NCBI RefSeq assembly: GCF_002382885.1
Contig: NZ_NWVL01000029.1
Coordinates: 29,506-93,505, forward strand
DNA: 64,000 nucleotides
Source: Streptomyces sp. WZ.A104
GTDB taxonomy: Bacteria; Actinomycetota; Actinomycetes; Streptomycetales; Streptomycetaceae
Reading direction: 5' to 3'
Shown here: piece after piece, positions 1-8,011 of the stretch
Numbering within the stretch: the first letter of the stretch is position 1
Layout: the number at the start of each line of letters is the position of its first letter
Program-made: the position numbers and the translations under genes
The notes under the pieces: model-generated
What the model was told of the DNA's origin: nothing
The model's database searches: none
The model's input: only the letters and a program-made list of their open reading frames with translations

Positions 1-1785
1 AAGGAGGACGTGGAGGACCTCGGGCTGCTCAAACTCGATGTGCTGGGCGTACGGATGCAGTCGGCGATGGCGCACGCCGTCGCGGAGCTGAAACGCGCCT
101 CGGGCACGGACGTGGACCTGGACGCCGTACCGCCGGGCGACCCGGAGACGTACCGGCTGATCCGCACCGCCGAGACGCTGGGCTGCTTCCAGATCGAGTC
201 GCCGGGCCAGCGCGACCTGGTCGCCAGGCTCCAGCCCGCCACCTTCCACGACCTGGTCGTCGACATCTCGCTGTTCCGGCCCGGGCCGGTCGCGGCCGAC
301 ATGGTGCGGCCGTTCATCGAGGCCCGGCACGGCCGCGCGCCGGTCCGCTACCCCCACCGTGACCTGGCGGAAGCGCTGAGCGGCACCTACGGCGTGGTCG
401 TCTTCCACGAGCAGATCATCGAGATCGTCGACATCATGACCGGCTGCGGCCGGGGCGAGGCCGACCGGGTGCGGCGCGGACTCTCCCACCCCGAGTCGCA
501 GGAGCTGATCAGGGAGTGGTTCCCCCGGCGTGCGGCGGCCATGGGGTACGACGACGAGGTGATCGCCCGCACCTGGAGGATCATCGAGGCGTTCGGCAGC
601 TACGGCTTCGCCAAGGCGCACGCCGTCGCGTTCGCCGTGCCGACGTACCAGTCGGCCTGGCTCAAGGCGCACCACCCGGCCGCCTTCTACGCCGGTCTGC
701 TCACGCACGACCCCGGGATGTACCCGAAGCGGCTGCTGCTCGCGGACGCCCGGCGGCGCGGGGTGCCGGTACTGCCACTGGATGTGAACCGTTCGGCGGT
801 CGCCCATAGAATCGAACTGGTGCCCGATGAGGGGGGTCGGAAGGGAGTCTGGGGGCTGCGGCTCGCGCTCTCGGACGTCCACGGCATCAGCGAGGCCGAG
901 GCCGCCCGGATCGAGGAGGGGCAGCCCTACGCCTCGCTGCTGGACTTCTGGCAGCGCGCCCGCCCGGGCCGCCCGATCGCCGAACGGCTCGCGCAGGTGG
1001 GCGCGTTGGACGCCTTCGGCGCCAACCGCCGCGACCTGCTGCTGCACCTCTCCGAGCTGCACCGGGCCCACCGGAGCTCCGGCTCCGGTGCCGGCGGGGA
1101 CCAGCTCCCGCTGGGGGAGGGGCACCGCACAGGTTCCGTCGGGCTGCCCGACCTCAACGAGGCGGAGCGGCTGAGTGCCGAGCTCGGGGTGCTGAGCATG
1201 GATGTCTCACGCCATCTGATGGGGGACCACCAGGCCTTCCTGAAGGAGCTGGGCGTGGTCTCCGCCAAACGGCTGCGCGAGGCCCGGCACGGGGAGACCG
1301 TGCTGGTCGCGGGGGCCAAGGTGGCCACCCAGACGCCGCCGATGCGTTCCGGCCGCCGGGTCGTCTTCACCACCCTGGACGACGGCACCGGCCTGGCCGA
1401 CCTGGCGTTCTTCGAGGACAGTCACGCCGTCTGCGCCCACACGGTCTTCCACTCCTGGCTGCTGCTGGTGCGCGGGGTGGTGCAGCGGCGCGGCGCGCGC
1501 AGCCTGAGCGTGGTGGGGGCGGCCGCCTGGAACCTCGCGGAGCTGGCCGAACTCCGGCGCACCGGAGGGCTCGACGCGGTGGCGGCCCGGCTGGCGGAGG
1601 GCCCGGAAGAGGGGGCCGGGGAGGGCGCCGAGGGGGAGGCCGGGGAAGGGGCCTCCGGGCCCGGACGTCGTATACGGATGGAGACCGGCTACGAGATGAA
1701 CCCCTGGGCCGACCTTCAGCCACCCGGCGAAGGGACGCCCACGGGAAGGAAGTTGTGGCACCAGTCGCAAGGGAGCGCGGGATGA
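1..1785 (+). CDS. dnaE2: Error-prone DNA polymerase III alpha subunit DnaE2 (5' end outside window)
   Basis: The frame is open from base 1, so the start and the N-terminal PHP and palm regions lie to the left. The visible 594 residues are the C-terminal part of a bacterial replicase of the DnaE2 type. They contain the fingers-region motif HEQIIEIVD near visible residue 136, the helix-hairpin-helix region, and an OB-fold segment (RRVVFTTLDDGTG) near residue 451. DnaE2 is the translesion polymerase of the DNA-damage mutasome. A Glu/Gly-rich low-complexity stretch lies just before the C-terminus. The stop overlaps the next start as ATGA, so the ImuB-like gene is translationally coupled. Any LexA-type promoter would be outside the window. 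Confidence 0.93.
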   Translation, partial: KEDVEDLGLLKLDVLGVRMQSAMAHAVAELKRASGTDVDLDAVPPGDPETYRLIRTAETLGCFQIESPGQRDLVARLQPATFHDLVVDISLFRPGPVAADMVRPFIEARHGRAPVRYPHRDLAEALSGTYGVVVFHEQIIEIVDIMTGCGRGEADRVRRGLSHPESQELIREWFPRRAAAMGYDDEVIARTWRIIEAFGSYGFAKAHAVAFAVPTYQSAWLKAHHPAAFYAGLLTHDPGMYPKRLLLADARRRGVPVLPLDVNRSAVAHRIELVPDEGGRKGVWGLRLALSDVHGISEAEAARIEEGQPYASLLDFWQRARPGRPIAERLAQVGALDAFGANRRDLLLHLSELHRAHRSSGSGAGGDQLPLGEGHRTGSVGLPDLNEAERLSAELGVLSMDVSRHLMGDHQAFLKELGVVSAKRLREARHGETVLVAGAKVATQTPPMRSGRRVVFTTLDDGTGLADLAFFEDSHAVCAHTVFHSWLLLVRGVVQRRGARSLSVVGAAAWNLAELAELRRTGGLDAVAARLAEGPEEGAGEGAEGEAGEGASGPGRRIRMETGYEMNPWADLQPPGEGTPTGRKLWHQSQGSAG

Positions 1786-2792
1786 ACGGCAGTGGGGCAA
1801 AAGGCCCGTGCGTCCTCTCCCTGCGGTTCCGCAGGACCGCCGGCGGGCCCCCCGACAGCGCCGACTACACCGGTCTGCTCGCCCTGCTCGGCACGCTCAC
1901 CCCGGTCGTCGAGGCCGCCCCGCCCGACGGGGCGCTCGCCGATGTGAGCGGCGCACTGCGCTACTTCGGGCGGGACGCGCGGGGCCTGGCCTCGCTGATC
2001 CGGGTCCGGGCGCTCGCCCTGCACGGCGTGGACTGTGCGATCGGGGCGGGGAGCAACCCCCTCGTGGCCCGGACGGCCGCCCGGCGGGCCGCGCCCGGGA
2101 CCACCTTCGTGGTGGACCGGGGTGAGGAGGCGGCGTTCCTCGCGCCGCTCCCGGCCGTCGCCCTGGACGGTGTCGGGGCAGCCACGGCGCGCACCCTGTG
2201 CGGATACGGGCTCGACTCCGTCGGCCGGATCGCCGCCGCACCCCTGGCCACGCTTCAGCGCATCACCGGCGTACGCACCGGGCGCGAGGTGTGGGAGCGG
2301 GCGCAGGGTATCGACCGTACGCGGGTCGCTCCGAACGCGGCTGCCCGCTCGATCGCCGCCGAACGCTCCTTCCCGTGCGACGAACTGGCCCCCGAGCGGC
2401 ACCGCCGCGCGCTTCTCTCGCTCACCGAGGAGCTGGGGGCACGGTTGCGGGGCGAGGGGCGGGTGTGCGGGTCGCTCGCGGTCTCGGTGCGGTTCGCGAA
2501 CCGGACCGGCTACGCGACCCTGACCCGGAGCCGGACGCTGCGGGAGCCCACCGCGCACTCGGCCGCGCTCACCGCGCTCGCCTACCGCATCCACGAGTCC
2601 TTCGGGCTCCAGCGGGCCCGGGTGCGGGGGATCGCGCTGCGCGCGGAGGGGCTGGCCGACGCCGGACGCGCCTCCCGTCAGCTCACCTTCGACCCGGCGG
2701 ACGAGCGGACGCGCCGGATCGAGGAGGTGGCGGACCGGCTGCGGGAGAGGTTCGGGCCCGGCGCGGTGAAACCGGCGGGACTCGCGGCCTGA
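1782..2792 (+). CDS. ImuB-like Y-family polymerase homologue, probably non-catalytic
   Basis: 336 residues. The ATG overlaps the dnaE2 stop (ATGA), and this start is preferred over the upstream GTG at 1755. The middle matches the Y-family palm/thumb region (helix-hairpin-helix around LDGVGAATARTLCGYG) followed by a little-finger domain. The N-terminal catalytic aspartate segment is absent, and the usual S-x-D-E-A metal site reads P-P-D-G-A. This points to an ImuB-type scaffold that brings DnaE2 to the beta clamp rather than an active polymerase. No imuA gene follows, since the next gene is a lipase. The family and the missing residues are seen; the mutasome role is inferred from ImuB biology. 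Confidence 0.82.
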   Translation: MNGSGAKGPCVLSLRFRRTAGGPPDSADYTGLLALLGTLTPVVEAAPPDGALADVSGALRYFGRDARGLASLIRVRALALHGVDCAIGAGSNPLVARTAARRAAPGTTFVVDRGEEAAFLAPLPAVALDGVGAATARTLCGYGLDSVGRIAAAPLATLQRITGVRTGREVWERAQGIDRTRVAPNAAARSIAAERSFPCDELAPERHRRALLSLTEELGARLRGEGRVCGSLAVSVRFANRTGYATLTRSRTLREPTAHSAALTALAYRIHESFGLQRARVRGIALRAEGLADAGRASRQLTFDPADERTRRIEEVADRLRERFGPGAVKPAGLAA

Positions 2793-2793
2793 G

Positions 2794-2853
2794 CGACGGG
2801 GTTGAACTGACACGCGGGGCGTCCGGCGCTTCCCGACGGGGTTGAACTGACAC
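2794..2853. repeat. Two identical 20-bp direct repeats, 40 bp apart
   Basis: Identical 20-mers occupy 2794-2813 and 2834-2853, starting just after the ImuB-like stop codon. The repeat contains the word GTTGAACTGACAC. It could be a duplicated 3' flank or a pair of protein-binding sites upstream of the lipase. Confidence 0.9.
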
Positions 2854-2938
2854 CCATGCCCCGGTCTCCGGACACCCATGACCCGGTCTCCGGCGTCCAT
2901 GACCCGATCCCCGGACGTCCATCACCTGATCTACGGTG
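2851..2938. repeat. Four degenerate 22-bp tandem repeats upstream of the lipase gene
   Basis: Units 2851-2872, 2873-2894, 2895-2916 and 2917-2938 share the pattern CCATGACCCGGTCTCCGG with growing divergence to the right. The 22-bp period is about two helical turns, so the copies present the same face of the helix. There are no spacers, so this is not a CRISPR array. Confidence 0.85.
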
Positions 2939-2953
2939 ACACCGCGCCAGTTT

Positions 2954-2995
2954 TTACCGACGCGTAACTTCCCTCCCCACCTTACTCGTGCGTAA
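2954..2995. promoter_or_regulatory. Two TTAC-N6-GTAA palindromes, candidate operator pair for the lipase
   Basis: The palindromes lie at 2954-2967 and 2982-2995, 28 bp apart, in the AT-richer leader of the lipase gene. Their arms are perfect 4-bp inverted repeats with equal spacing. They sit where a promoter is expected, so repressor or activator binding is likely. No regulator can be assigned. Confidence 0.5.
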
Positions 2996-3079
2996 TTTGG
3001 CATGAGCACACAGAGCTTGTGGTCCGGGCCACAGGGCGCACCGCCATCGCACTCCCTTGAGCCGCAAGGAGACCACACG

Positions 3080-3973
3080 ATGCTGCCCTGGATCCGTGCT
3101 GCGCGCGTTCCCCGCGTGCGCACCTCTCTCGCAGCCCTGCTACTCGCCCTCACCGTTCTCGTCGCCCCCACCGCGACCGCGAGCGCGGCCACCCCCGCCG
3201 CCGCGACGGCCACCTCCCGTGGCTGGAACGACTATTCCTGCAAGCCCTCCGCCGCCCATCCCCGCCCGGTCGTCCTGGTCCACGGAACCTTCGGGAACTC
3301 CATCGACAACTGGCTGTTCCTCGCCCCCTACCTGGTCAACCGGGGCTACTGCGTCTTCTCCCTCGACTACGGCCAGCTCCCCGGCGTGCCGTTCTTCCAC
3401 GGCCTCGGCCCTGTCGACAAGTCGGCCGAACAGCTCGATGTGTTCGTCGACAAGGTGCTCGCCGCCACCGGAGCCCCGAAGGCCGACATCGTCGGGCACT
3501 CCCAGGGCGGCATGATGCCGAACTACTACCTGAAGTTCCTCGGCGGCGCCGACAAGGTCAACGCCCTCGTCGGCATCGCCCCGAGCAACCACGGCACCAC
3601 GCTGCTCGGCCTCACCAAGCTGCTGCCGTTCTTCCCCGGCGTCGAGAAGTTCATCACCGACAAGACGCCCGGCCTCGCCGACCAGGTCGCCGGCTCGCCC
3701 TTCATCACCAAGCTCACCGCGGGCGGCGACACCGTCCCCGGTGTTCGCTACACCGTCATCGCGACCAAGTACGACCAGGTCGTGACCCCGTACCGCACGC
3801 AGTACCTGGACGGCCCGAACGTACGTAACGTCCTCCTCCAGGACCTGTGCCCGCTCGACCTGTCCGAGCACGTGGCGATCGGCACCATCGACCGCATCGC
3901 CTTCCATGAAGTGGCCAACGCCCTGGACCCGGCCCGTGCCACTCCGACCACCTGCGCCTCGGTGATCGGCTGA
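3080..3973 (+). CDS. Secreted triacylglycerol lipase/esterase, alpha/beta hydrolase
   Basis: 297 residues. The ATG at 3080 follows an AAGGAG ribosome site and opens a signal peptide (basic n-region, hydrophobic core about residues 16-30, cleavage near ASA-A around 35). The HG dipeptide of the oxyanion region is at about 68-69. The nucleophile elbow G-H-S-Q-G is at 139-143, so Ser141 is the likely nucleophile. KYDQVVTP and SEHVAIG supply the probable Asp and His. The fold matches class-2/EstA-type actinobacterial lipases that hydrolyse extracellular esters. It is monocistronic, preceded by repeat arrays and closed by a strong shared terminator. Confidence 0.9.
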   Translation: MLPWIRAARVPRVRTSLAALLLALTVLVAPTATASAATPAAATATSRGWNDYSCKPSAAHPRPVVLVHGTFGNSIDNWLFLAPYLVNRGYCVFSLDYGQLPGVPFFHGLGPVDKSAEQLDVFVDKVLAATGAPKADIVGHSQGGMMPNYYLKFLGGADKVNALVGIAPSNHGTTLLGLTKLLPFFPGVEKFITDKTPGLADQVAGSPFITKLTAGGDTVPGVRYTVIATKYDQVVTPYRTQYLDGPNVRNVLLQDLCPLDLSEHVAIGTIDRIAFHEVANALDPARATPTTCASVIG

Positions 3974-4019
3974 CCCGCGGGCCCCGACGACGCGTTACGG
4001 CACATCGCGATACGACAAC

Positions 4020-4065
4020 GGGCCGGGGCCCGCCGTCCGGTGGGGCGGACGGCGGGCCCCGGCCC
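4020..4065. terminator. Bidirectional terminator, 19-bp perfect stem
   Basis: Arms 4020-4038 and 4047-4065 are perfectly complementary, with an 8-nt loop. The hairpin lies between the convergent lipase and LPMO genes and has no strong U-tract, as is common in Streptomyces. Confidence 0.9.
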
Positions 4066-4141
4066 GTCACGTCCTGCCGCGCCCGACGTCCCGGAGGGAC
4101 GCGGCAGGGGTACGGAAGGCTGCTGCGCCGGTCAGTGCCGG

Positions 4142-5218
4142 TCAGCGACTGTGACGGCCCGTCGACGCGGCGGCCCGGCGGCGCTGCGAGGCGAACAGCA
4201 CGGCCGCACCGGCGGCGAGCACCCCGGCGCCCCCGATGGCGAGGTAGGTGCTGCTGCCGGAGCCACCGGTCTCGGCGAGCACCTCGTCCTTGCTCGCGGT
4301 GTTGACTTCGGGAGCGTTGCCCTCGCCCGCGCTGTCGGCCTTGTCCTTGTCCTTGTCCTTGTCCGAAGGGGAGGCCGGAGCGGCGGTGTTGACCTTCGCC
4401 CCGGTGTTCGCGTCGTCGTCGCCGTGCCCGTTGTGCTCGACGGAGGACTTCTCGGCGCCCTCGGCGATCGCGTCCTCGGAGGGCGCGGAGGGGGCCGGAG
4501 CCGGGGCCTGGGCACCGGAGCCACCGCCCTGCTGCCCCTCCTCCTTCTCCGCCCCGCCGTCCTGAGTGCCGCTGCCCGCCGAACCGCCGCCGAACGTCAC
4601 GTCGGAGCAGGCGTAGAACGCCTCTGGGGAGTCGGAGCGCTGCCACACCGTGTAGATCAGCTGCCGCCCCGCGCGCTCGGGGATCGTGCCGTCGAAGACG
4701 TACGAACCGTTCTCCAGCACCGGTTCGGCGGCCTCCGCGAAGGGCTTCGCCTCCAGGTCCGACCAGGCCAGCGGCTTCGTCGGGTCATAGCCGGGCTTGG
4801 TCATGTACAGCTCGAACGAGCCCTTGTGCGGGGCCGTCGCGCGGAACCGGAACGTGTGCTTGCCCGCCGACATCGCGGTGGCCGGCCAGTCGGCGCGCGG
4901 CAGGTCGAGCCCCTTGAACTTGTCGTTGGCCGCGCTGCACAGCTTGCCGTCCGGGATCAGCTCGCGGTGCTTGCCCGCCGCGTTGGCGATGTTCACCCCG
5001 TTCCAGTCGTACAGCGCCTGCGTACCGCCCGCCGCGACGGCAGCCCGGCACGCCGCCGATTTCGGGCTCTCCGGACCCTCCGCGAAGCACGCGGACACCC
5101 GGCTCACCGGATCGGTCAGCGAACCGTGCGCGACGGCCGGGGTGGCGGCCGGCCCGGCCAGCGCGATCGGGACGAAACCGAGGGCGAGGATCCCGGTGGC
5201 CTTGCGTCGAGCGGTCAT
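4142..5218 (-). CDS. Secreted AA10 lytic polysaccharide monooxygenase with LAETG sortase signal
   Basis: 358 residues. The ATG at 5218 is chosen because it places a signal peptide ending in AVA directly before His31, the N-terminal copper-brace histidine of AA10 enzymes. His131 (TAPHKGSF) is the likely second brace ligand. Such enzymes cleave chitin or cellulose oxidatively outside the cell. After the catalytic domain comes a long acidic, Pro/Ala/Ser-rich linker with a KDKDKDK run. LAETG follows at 314-318, then a hydrophobic stretch and an RRR tail, so the enzyme is probably anchored to the wall by a class E sortase. No separate carbohydrate-binding module is visible. Confidence 0.92.
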   Translation of the reverse strand: MTARRKATGILALGFVPIALAGPAATPAVAHGSLTDPVSRVSACFAEGPESPKSAACRAAVAAGGTQALYDWNGVNIANAAGKHRELIPDGKLCSAANDKFKGLDLPRADWPATAMSAGKHTFRFRATAPHKGSFELYMTKPGYDPTKPLAWSDLEAKPFAEAAEPVLENGSYVFDGTIPERAGRQLIYTVWQRSDSPEAFYACSDVTFGGGSAGSGTQDGGAEKEEGQQGGGSGAQAPAPAPSAPSEDAIAEGAEKSSVEHNGHGDDDANTGAKVNTAAPASPSDKDKDKDKADSAGEGNAPEVNTASKDEVLAETGGSGSSTYLAIGGAGVLAAGAAVLFASQRRRAAASTGRHSR

Positions 5219-5320
5219 GGGTGGATCTCCTTCTGGAACGGCACGGCTGCGGGGTTGGGCGATCAGCAAGCTAGCCGCTCGAAACGCCGAAAACGCCTGC
5301 TGGGGCAGGGTGATGGCGAT

Positions 5321-5339
5321 CCTTATGGTGCCGTTAAGG
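5321..5339. promoter_or_regulatory. Inverted repeat CCTTA-N9-TAAGG upstream of the LPMO gene
   Basis: Perfect 5-bp arms at 5321-5325 and 5335-5339, about 100 bp upstream of the LPMO start. The position suits an operator. No binding protein is identifiable. Confidence 0.35.
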
Positions 5340-5473
5340 CGAGGCTAAGAGGGCGCTCAGGAAGTCTCGTATCCGGCCGTGCACGACGACTGTCGGTGGG
5401 GTGCCTGATACTCGACGACGAGACGAAGGGTGCACAGGCCTTGCGGGGGAGGGGGAGGGGCGATGGCCGATCG

Positions 5474-5853
5474 ATGGGGGGGCTCATCGCCTCCCTGTAC
5501 GCGGGCATCCTCGTCTTCGCCGCCGTCGGCGCGTACGCGGTCGGCGGAGAGTCCCTCGACCTGGTGGTCCTCCTGGTCATCGGACTGATCGGGTTCGGGA
5601 TGCGGCGCTACGGACTGCCGGTGCTGCCCGCCGTCATCGGGGTGATCCTCGGCCCGGCCGCCGAACAGCAGCTGCGCCGCGCACTCCGGATCAGCGACGG
5701 CGGCGCGACCGGCTGGTCAACACCCCCTTCTCCGTCACGGTCCACGCGATGGTGGCGCTGATCGTGGCCTGGCCGCTCGTCCACCGGCTGGTCGTCAGAA
5801 GGCGCGGCGGCCGGAAAACGGCCGAGGACTCCCGCACTGTCAGTGGTGGCTGA
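5474..5853 (+). pseudogene. Remnant of a TctA-type tricarboxylate transporter large subunit
   Basis: The first segment begins GGLIASLYAG and continues as hydrophobic helices ending LRRALRISDGG, which matches the C-terminal region of TctA membrane proteins. It then loses frame near 5700-5720. The TctA-like ending (VNTPFSVTVHAMVALIVAWPL) continues in another frame to a stop at 5853. TctA proteins are about 500 residues, but only about 125 codons remain. The stretch normally found between SLYAG and LVFxxVGAY is also missing. An internal deletion plus a frameshift indicates a dead gene. No TctB or TctC is adjacent. Confidence 0.7.
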
Positions 5854-5866
5854 GAGCATCGACACC

Positions 5867-7360
5867 ATGACCACGATCGACTGGGACGCGGCGGCCGGAT
5901 CCTTCGACGAGGAGCCCGACCACGGACTCCTCGACCCCGCGGTGCGCGAGGCCTGGGCCGGGCGGCTGGAGAGCTGGCTGCCCGCCGTCCGCGGCGATGT
6001 GCTGGACCTGGGGTGCGGCACCGGCAGTCTCTCCCTGCTCGCCGCGGGCCAGGGCCACCGTGTCACCGCCGTCGACCGCTCGCCCCGGATGGCGGACCGG
6101 GCCCGGGCCAAGCTCGCCGGGACCGGAGCCGAGGTGCTGGTCGGGGACGCCGCCCGGCCCCCGGTCGGGGAGCGCGCGTTCGATGCCATCGTGGCCCGCC
6201 ATGTCCTCTGGCTGCTGCCCGATCCGGCGGCGGCCCTGGAGCACTGGTTCGGTCTGCTGAAGCCGGGCGGGCGGCTGGTCCTCGTCGAAGGGGTGTGGGG
6301 CGGGGTGGGGCTGTCCGCCGCCACGCTGACCCCTCTGCTCTCCGCGCACACCGAGCGCGTCCACCACGAGGACCTCGCCGCCGACGCGCGGCTGTGGGGC
6401 GGGGAGGTCGATGACGAGCGCTACGCCCTGGTGGCCCGCGCGATGCCCCCGCACCGGCACACCGAGGTTGTCGACGTCCACCTCATCCTGCGCCGGGGCC
6501 CCGACGTGCTGCTCGCCCGCCGCTCCAACACGGGTTATGCGGACGGCCTGTTGCACATGCCCTCGGGCCACGCGGAGGACGGCGAGGACGTCCGCGAGGC
6601 GATGATCCGGGAAGCCGCCGAGGAGATCGGCCTCGATCTGGACCCCGACGAGCTGAGAGTGGCGCTCGTGATGCAGCACCGGGGCCCCGGCGGCGGCGCC
6701 CGCATGGGCTGGTTCTTCGTCGCGGAGTACGACCCGGAGTGCCCACCGCGCAACGCCGAGCCGGAGAAGTGCTCCGAGCTGGTCTGGTCCCCGCTGGCAG
6801 CCCTGCCGGACGACATGGTCGCCTACTGCCGGGCTGGCCTGGACGGCTACCGGGCGGGGGAGCACTTCATGATCCACTGGCACCGGGACGGGGACCCCAT
6901 CGCGTACGAGCCGGGCCGCGTCCGCCGGGGCGTCCCGCTGCCCGCCGCCGGAGAGGTCACCGGGCGCGTGCACCACATCGAGCTGTGGGTGGCGGACCTG
7001 GCGGGGGCGGAACGCAGCTGGGGCTGGCTGCTGGGCCGCCTCGGCCATGTCCCGTACCAGCGCTGGGCGCACGGCCGAAGCTGGCGGCGCGGCGACGCCT
7101 ATGTCGTGGTCGAGCAGTCGCCCGACCTCGCCGCCGACGGCCACGACCGCCGCCGCCCCGGCCTCAACCACCTGGCGTTCCATGTCGCGGACCGGGCCGC
7201 CCTCGACGCGCTGACGGCCGAGGCCCCCGAGCACGGCTGGCGCCTGCTGTTCCCCGACCGCCATCCGTTCGCGGGCGGTGAGACCCACTGCGCCGCCTAT
7301 CTGGAGGACCCGGCTGGATACGAGGTGGAGTTGGTCGCCGGCTTCCGTCCCCGCCCTTGA
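5867..7360 (+). CDS. Trifunctional fusion: SAM methyltransferase, Nudix hydrolase, VOC domain
   Basis: 497 residues. Residues 1-200 are a class I methyltransferase with motif I DLGCGTG at about 47-53. Residues 205-350 form a Nudix hydrolase with a complete box (G-x5-E-x7-REAAEEIG) at about 233-255. Residues 367-495 are a vicinal-oxygen-chelate/glyoxalase-like domain with HHIEL, NHLAFHV and a C-terminal YEVEL segment. The combination suggests clean-up or modification of a phosphorylated small molecule, but the substrate is unknown. The ATG at 5867 is preferred, with an in-frame GTG at 5843 as the alternative. The gene follows the TctA relic and is alone on its strand. Confidence 0.9.
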   Translation: MTTIDWDAAAGSFDEEPDHGLLDPAVREAWAGRLESWLPAVRGDVLDLGCGTGSLSLLAAGQGHRVTAVDRSPRMADRARAKLAGTGAEVLVGDAARPPVGERAFDAIVARHVLWLLPDPAAALEHWFGLLKPGGRLVLVEGVWGGVGLSAATLTPLLSAHTERVHHEDLAADARLWGGEVDDERYALVARAMPPHRHTEVVDVHLILRRGPDVLLARRSNTGYADGLLHMPSGHAEDGEDVREAMIREAAEEIGLDLDPDELRVALVMQHRGPGGGARMGWFFVAEYDPECPPRNAEPEKCSELVWSPLAALPDDMVAYCRAGLDGYRAGEHFMIHWHRDGDPIAYEPGRVRRGVPLPAAGEVTGRVHHIELWVADLAGAERSWGWLLGRLGHVPYQRWAHGRSWRRGDAYVVVEQSPDLAADGHDRRRPGLNHLAFHVADRAALDALTAEAPEHGWRLLFPDRHPFAGGETHCAAYLEDPAGYEVELVAGFRPRP

Positions 7361-7489
7361 CCGGGCCGCCTCCCCGTGGTGTTCACCAGCTGATCCCGGC
7401 CGCCACCGGCAGTTGGCCGCTCCCGGTGGCGGGCAGCTCCCACGAGCTCACCGGCCCGCGGCCCCTCCGCACACCGACCGGTGAGGGGC

Positions 7490-8011
7490 TCAGGAGAGGA
7501 GACCGGCCAGCCCTTCGGTCCGGGCCAGGCGTTCCAGCTCGTCCAGGGCTGAGGCCGCCGCCCCGGCCGCCGCCGGGTCGCGACCGGCCAGGCCGCTCGC
7601 CTCGAACTCGTCCTCGTCGAGCCGGAGTACGGACGAGCCGTCCGCCGACACCCACAGGTCCAGGTCCAGATCCTCGACTTCCAGCACCCCGTCGGCCAGG
7701 ACGGCGGGCCGGGTGATGTCGCAGTACCAGCCCTTGAGCCCGCCGTCGCCGCCCCGGACCTCCTTCACCGCGAACCACCGGTCACGCCAGTAGTGCTCGG
7801 TGAGGACATCGCCCGGCTCGAACCGGACGAAGCCGAAGTCCCGCACCCCGGGCGCGGCCCACGGGGCCCGTACGGTGATACGGACGCTGTCGTCGCGGAC
7901 CAGCTCCGCCGGATACCTGATCTTGGTGCGGCCCGCCTTGGTCAGGGCGACGACCACGTCCCGGGCGCCGCCAGCGCGGGGCGCGCCGGGCTCAGGGGAG
8001 GGTGCGGACAT
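7490..8011 (-). CDS. DUF402 domain protein
   Basis: 173 residues with the DUF402 core: RYPAELVRDD, then YWRDRWFAVKEV, then LKGWYCDITRP and a run of Asp/Glu/Leu (VEDLDLDLWV). Characterised relatives are metal-dependent nucleotide phosphohydrolases or FomD-type cytidylyl hydrolases. The exact substrate here is not predictable. The start overlaps the 3' end of the upstream acetyltransferase gene by 20 bp, so the two form an operon. The N-terminal 18 residues are a Pro/Ala-rich tail. Confidence 0.8.
   Translation of the reverse strand: MSAPSPEPGAPRAGGARDVVVALTKAGRTKIRYPAELVRDDSVRITVRAPWAAPGVRDFGFVRFEPGDVLTEHYWRDRWFAVKEVRGGDGGLKGWYCDITRPAVLADGVLEVEDLDLDLWVSADGSSVLRLDEDEFEASGLAGRDPAAAGAAASALDELERLARTEGLAGLLS

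Noticed and set aside
2851..2938. Tandem 22-bp repeats as a possible CRISPR array
   Set aside because: Units are contiguous without unique spacers, and no cas gene is present.
4040..5761. Very long plus-strand open frame opposite the LPMO gene
   Set aside because: It is antisense to an LPMO with a perfect signal peptide, copper-brace histidines and a sortase signal; its translation is low-complexity Arg/Gly/Val. Only its last part overlaps the TctA relic.
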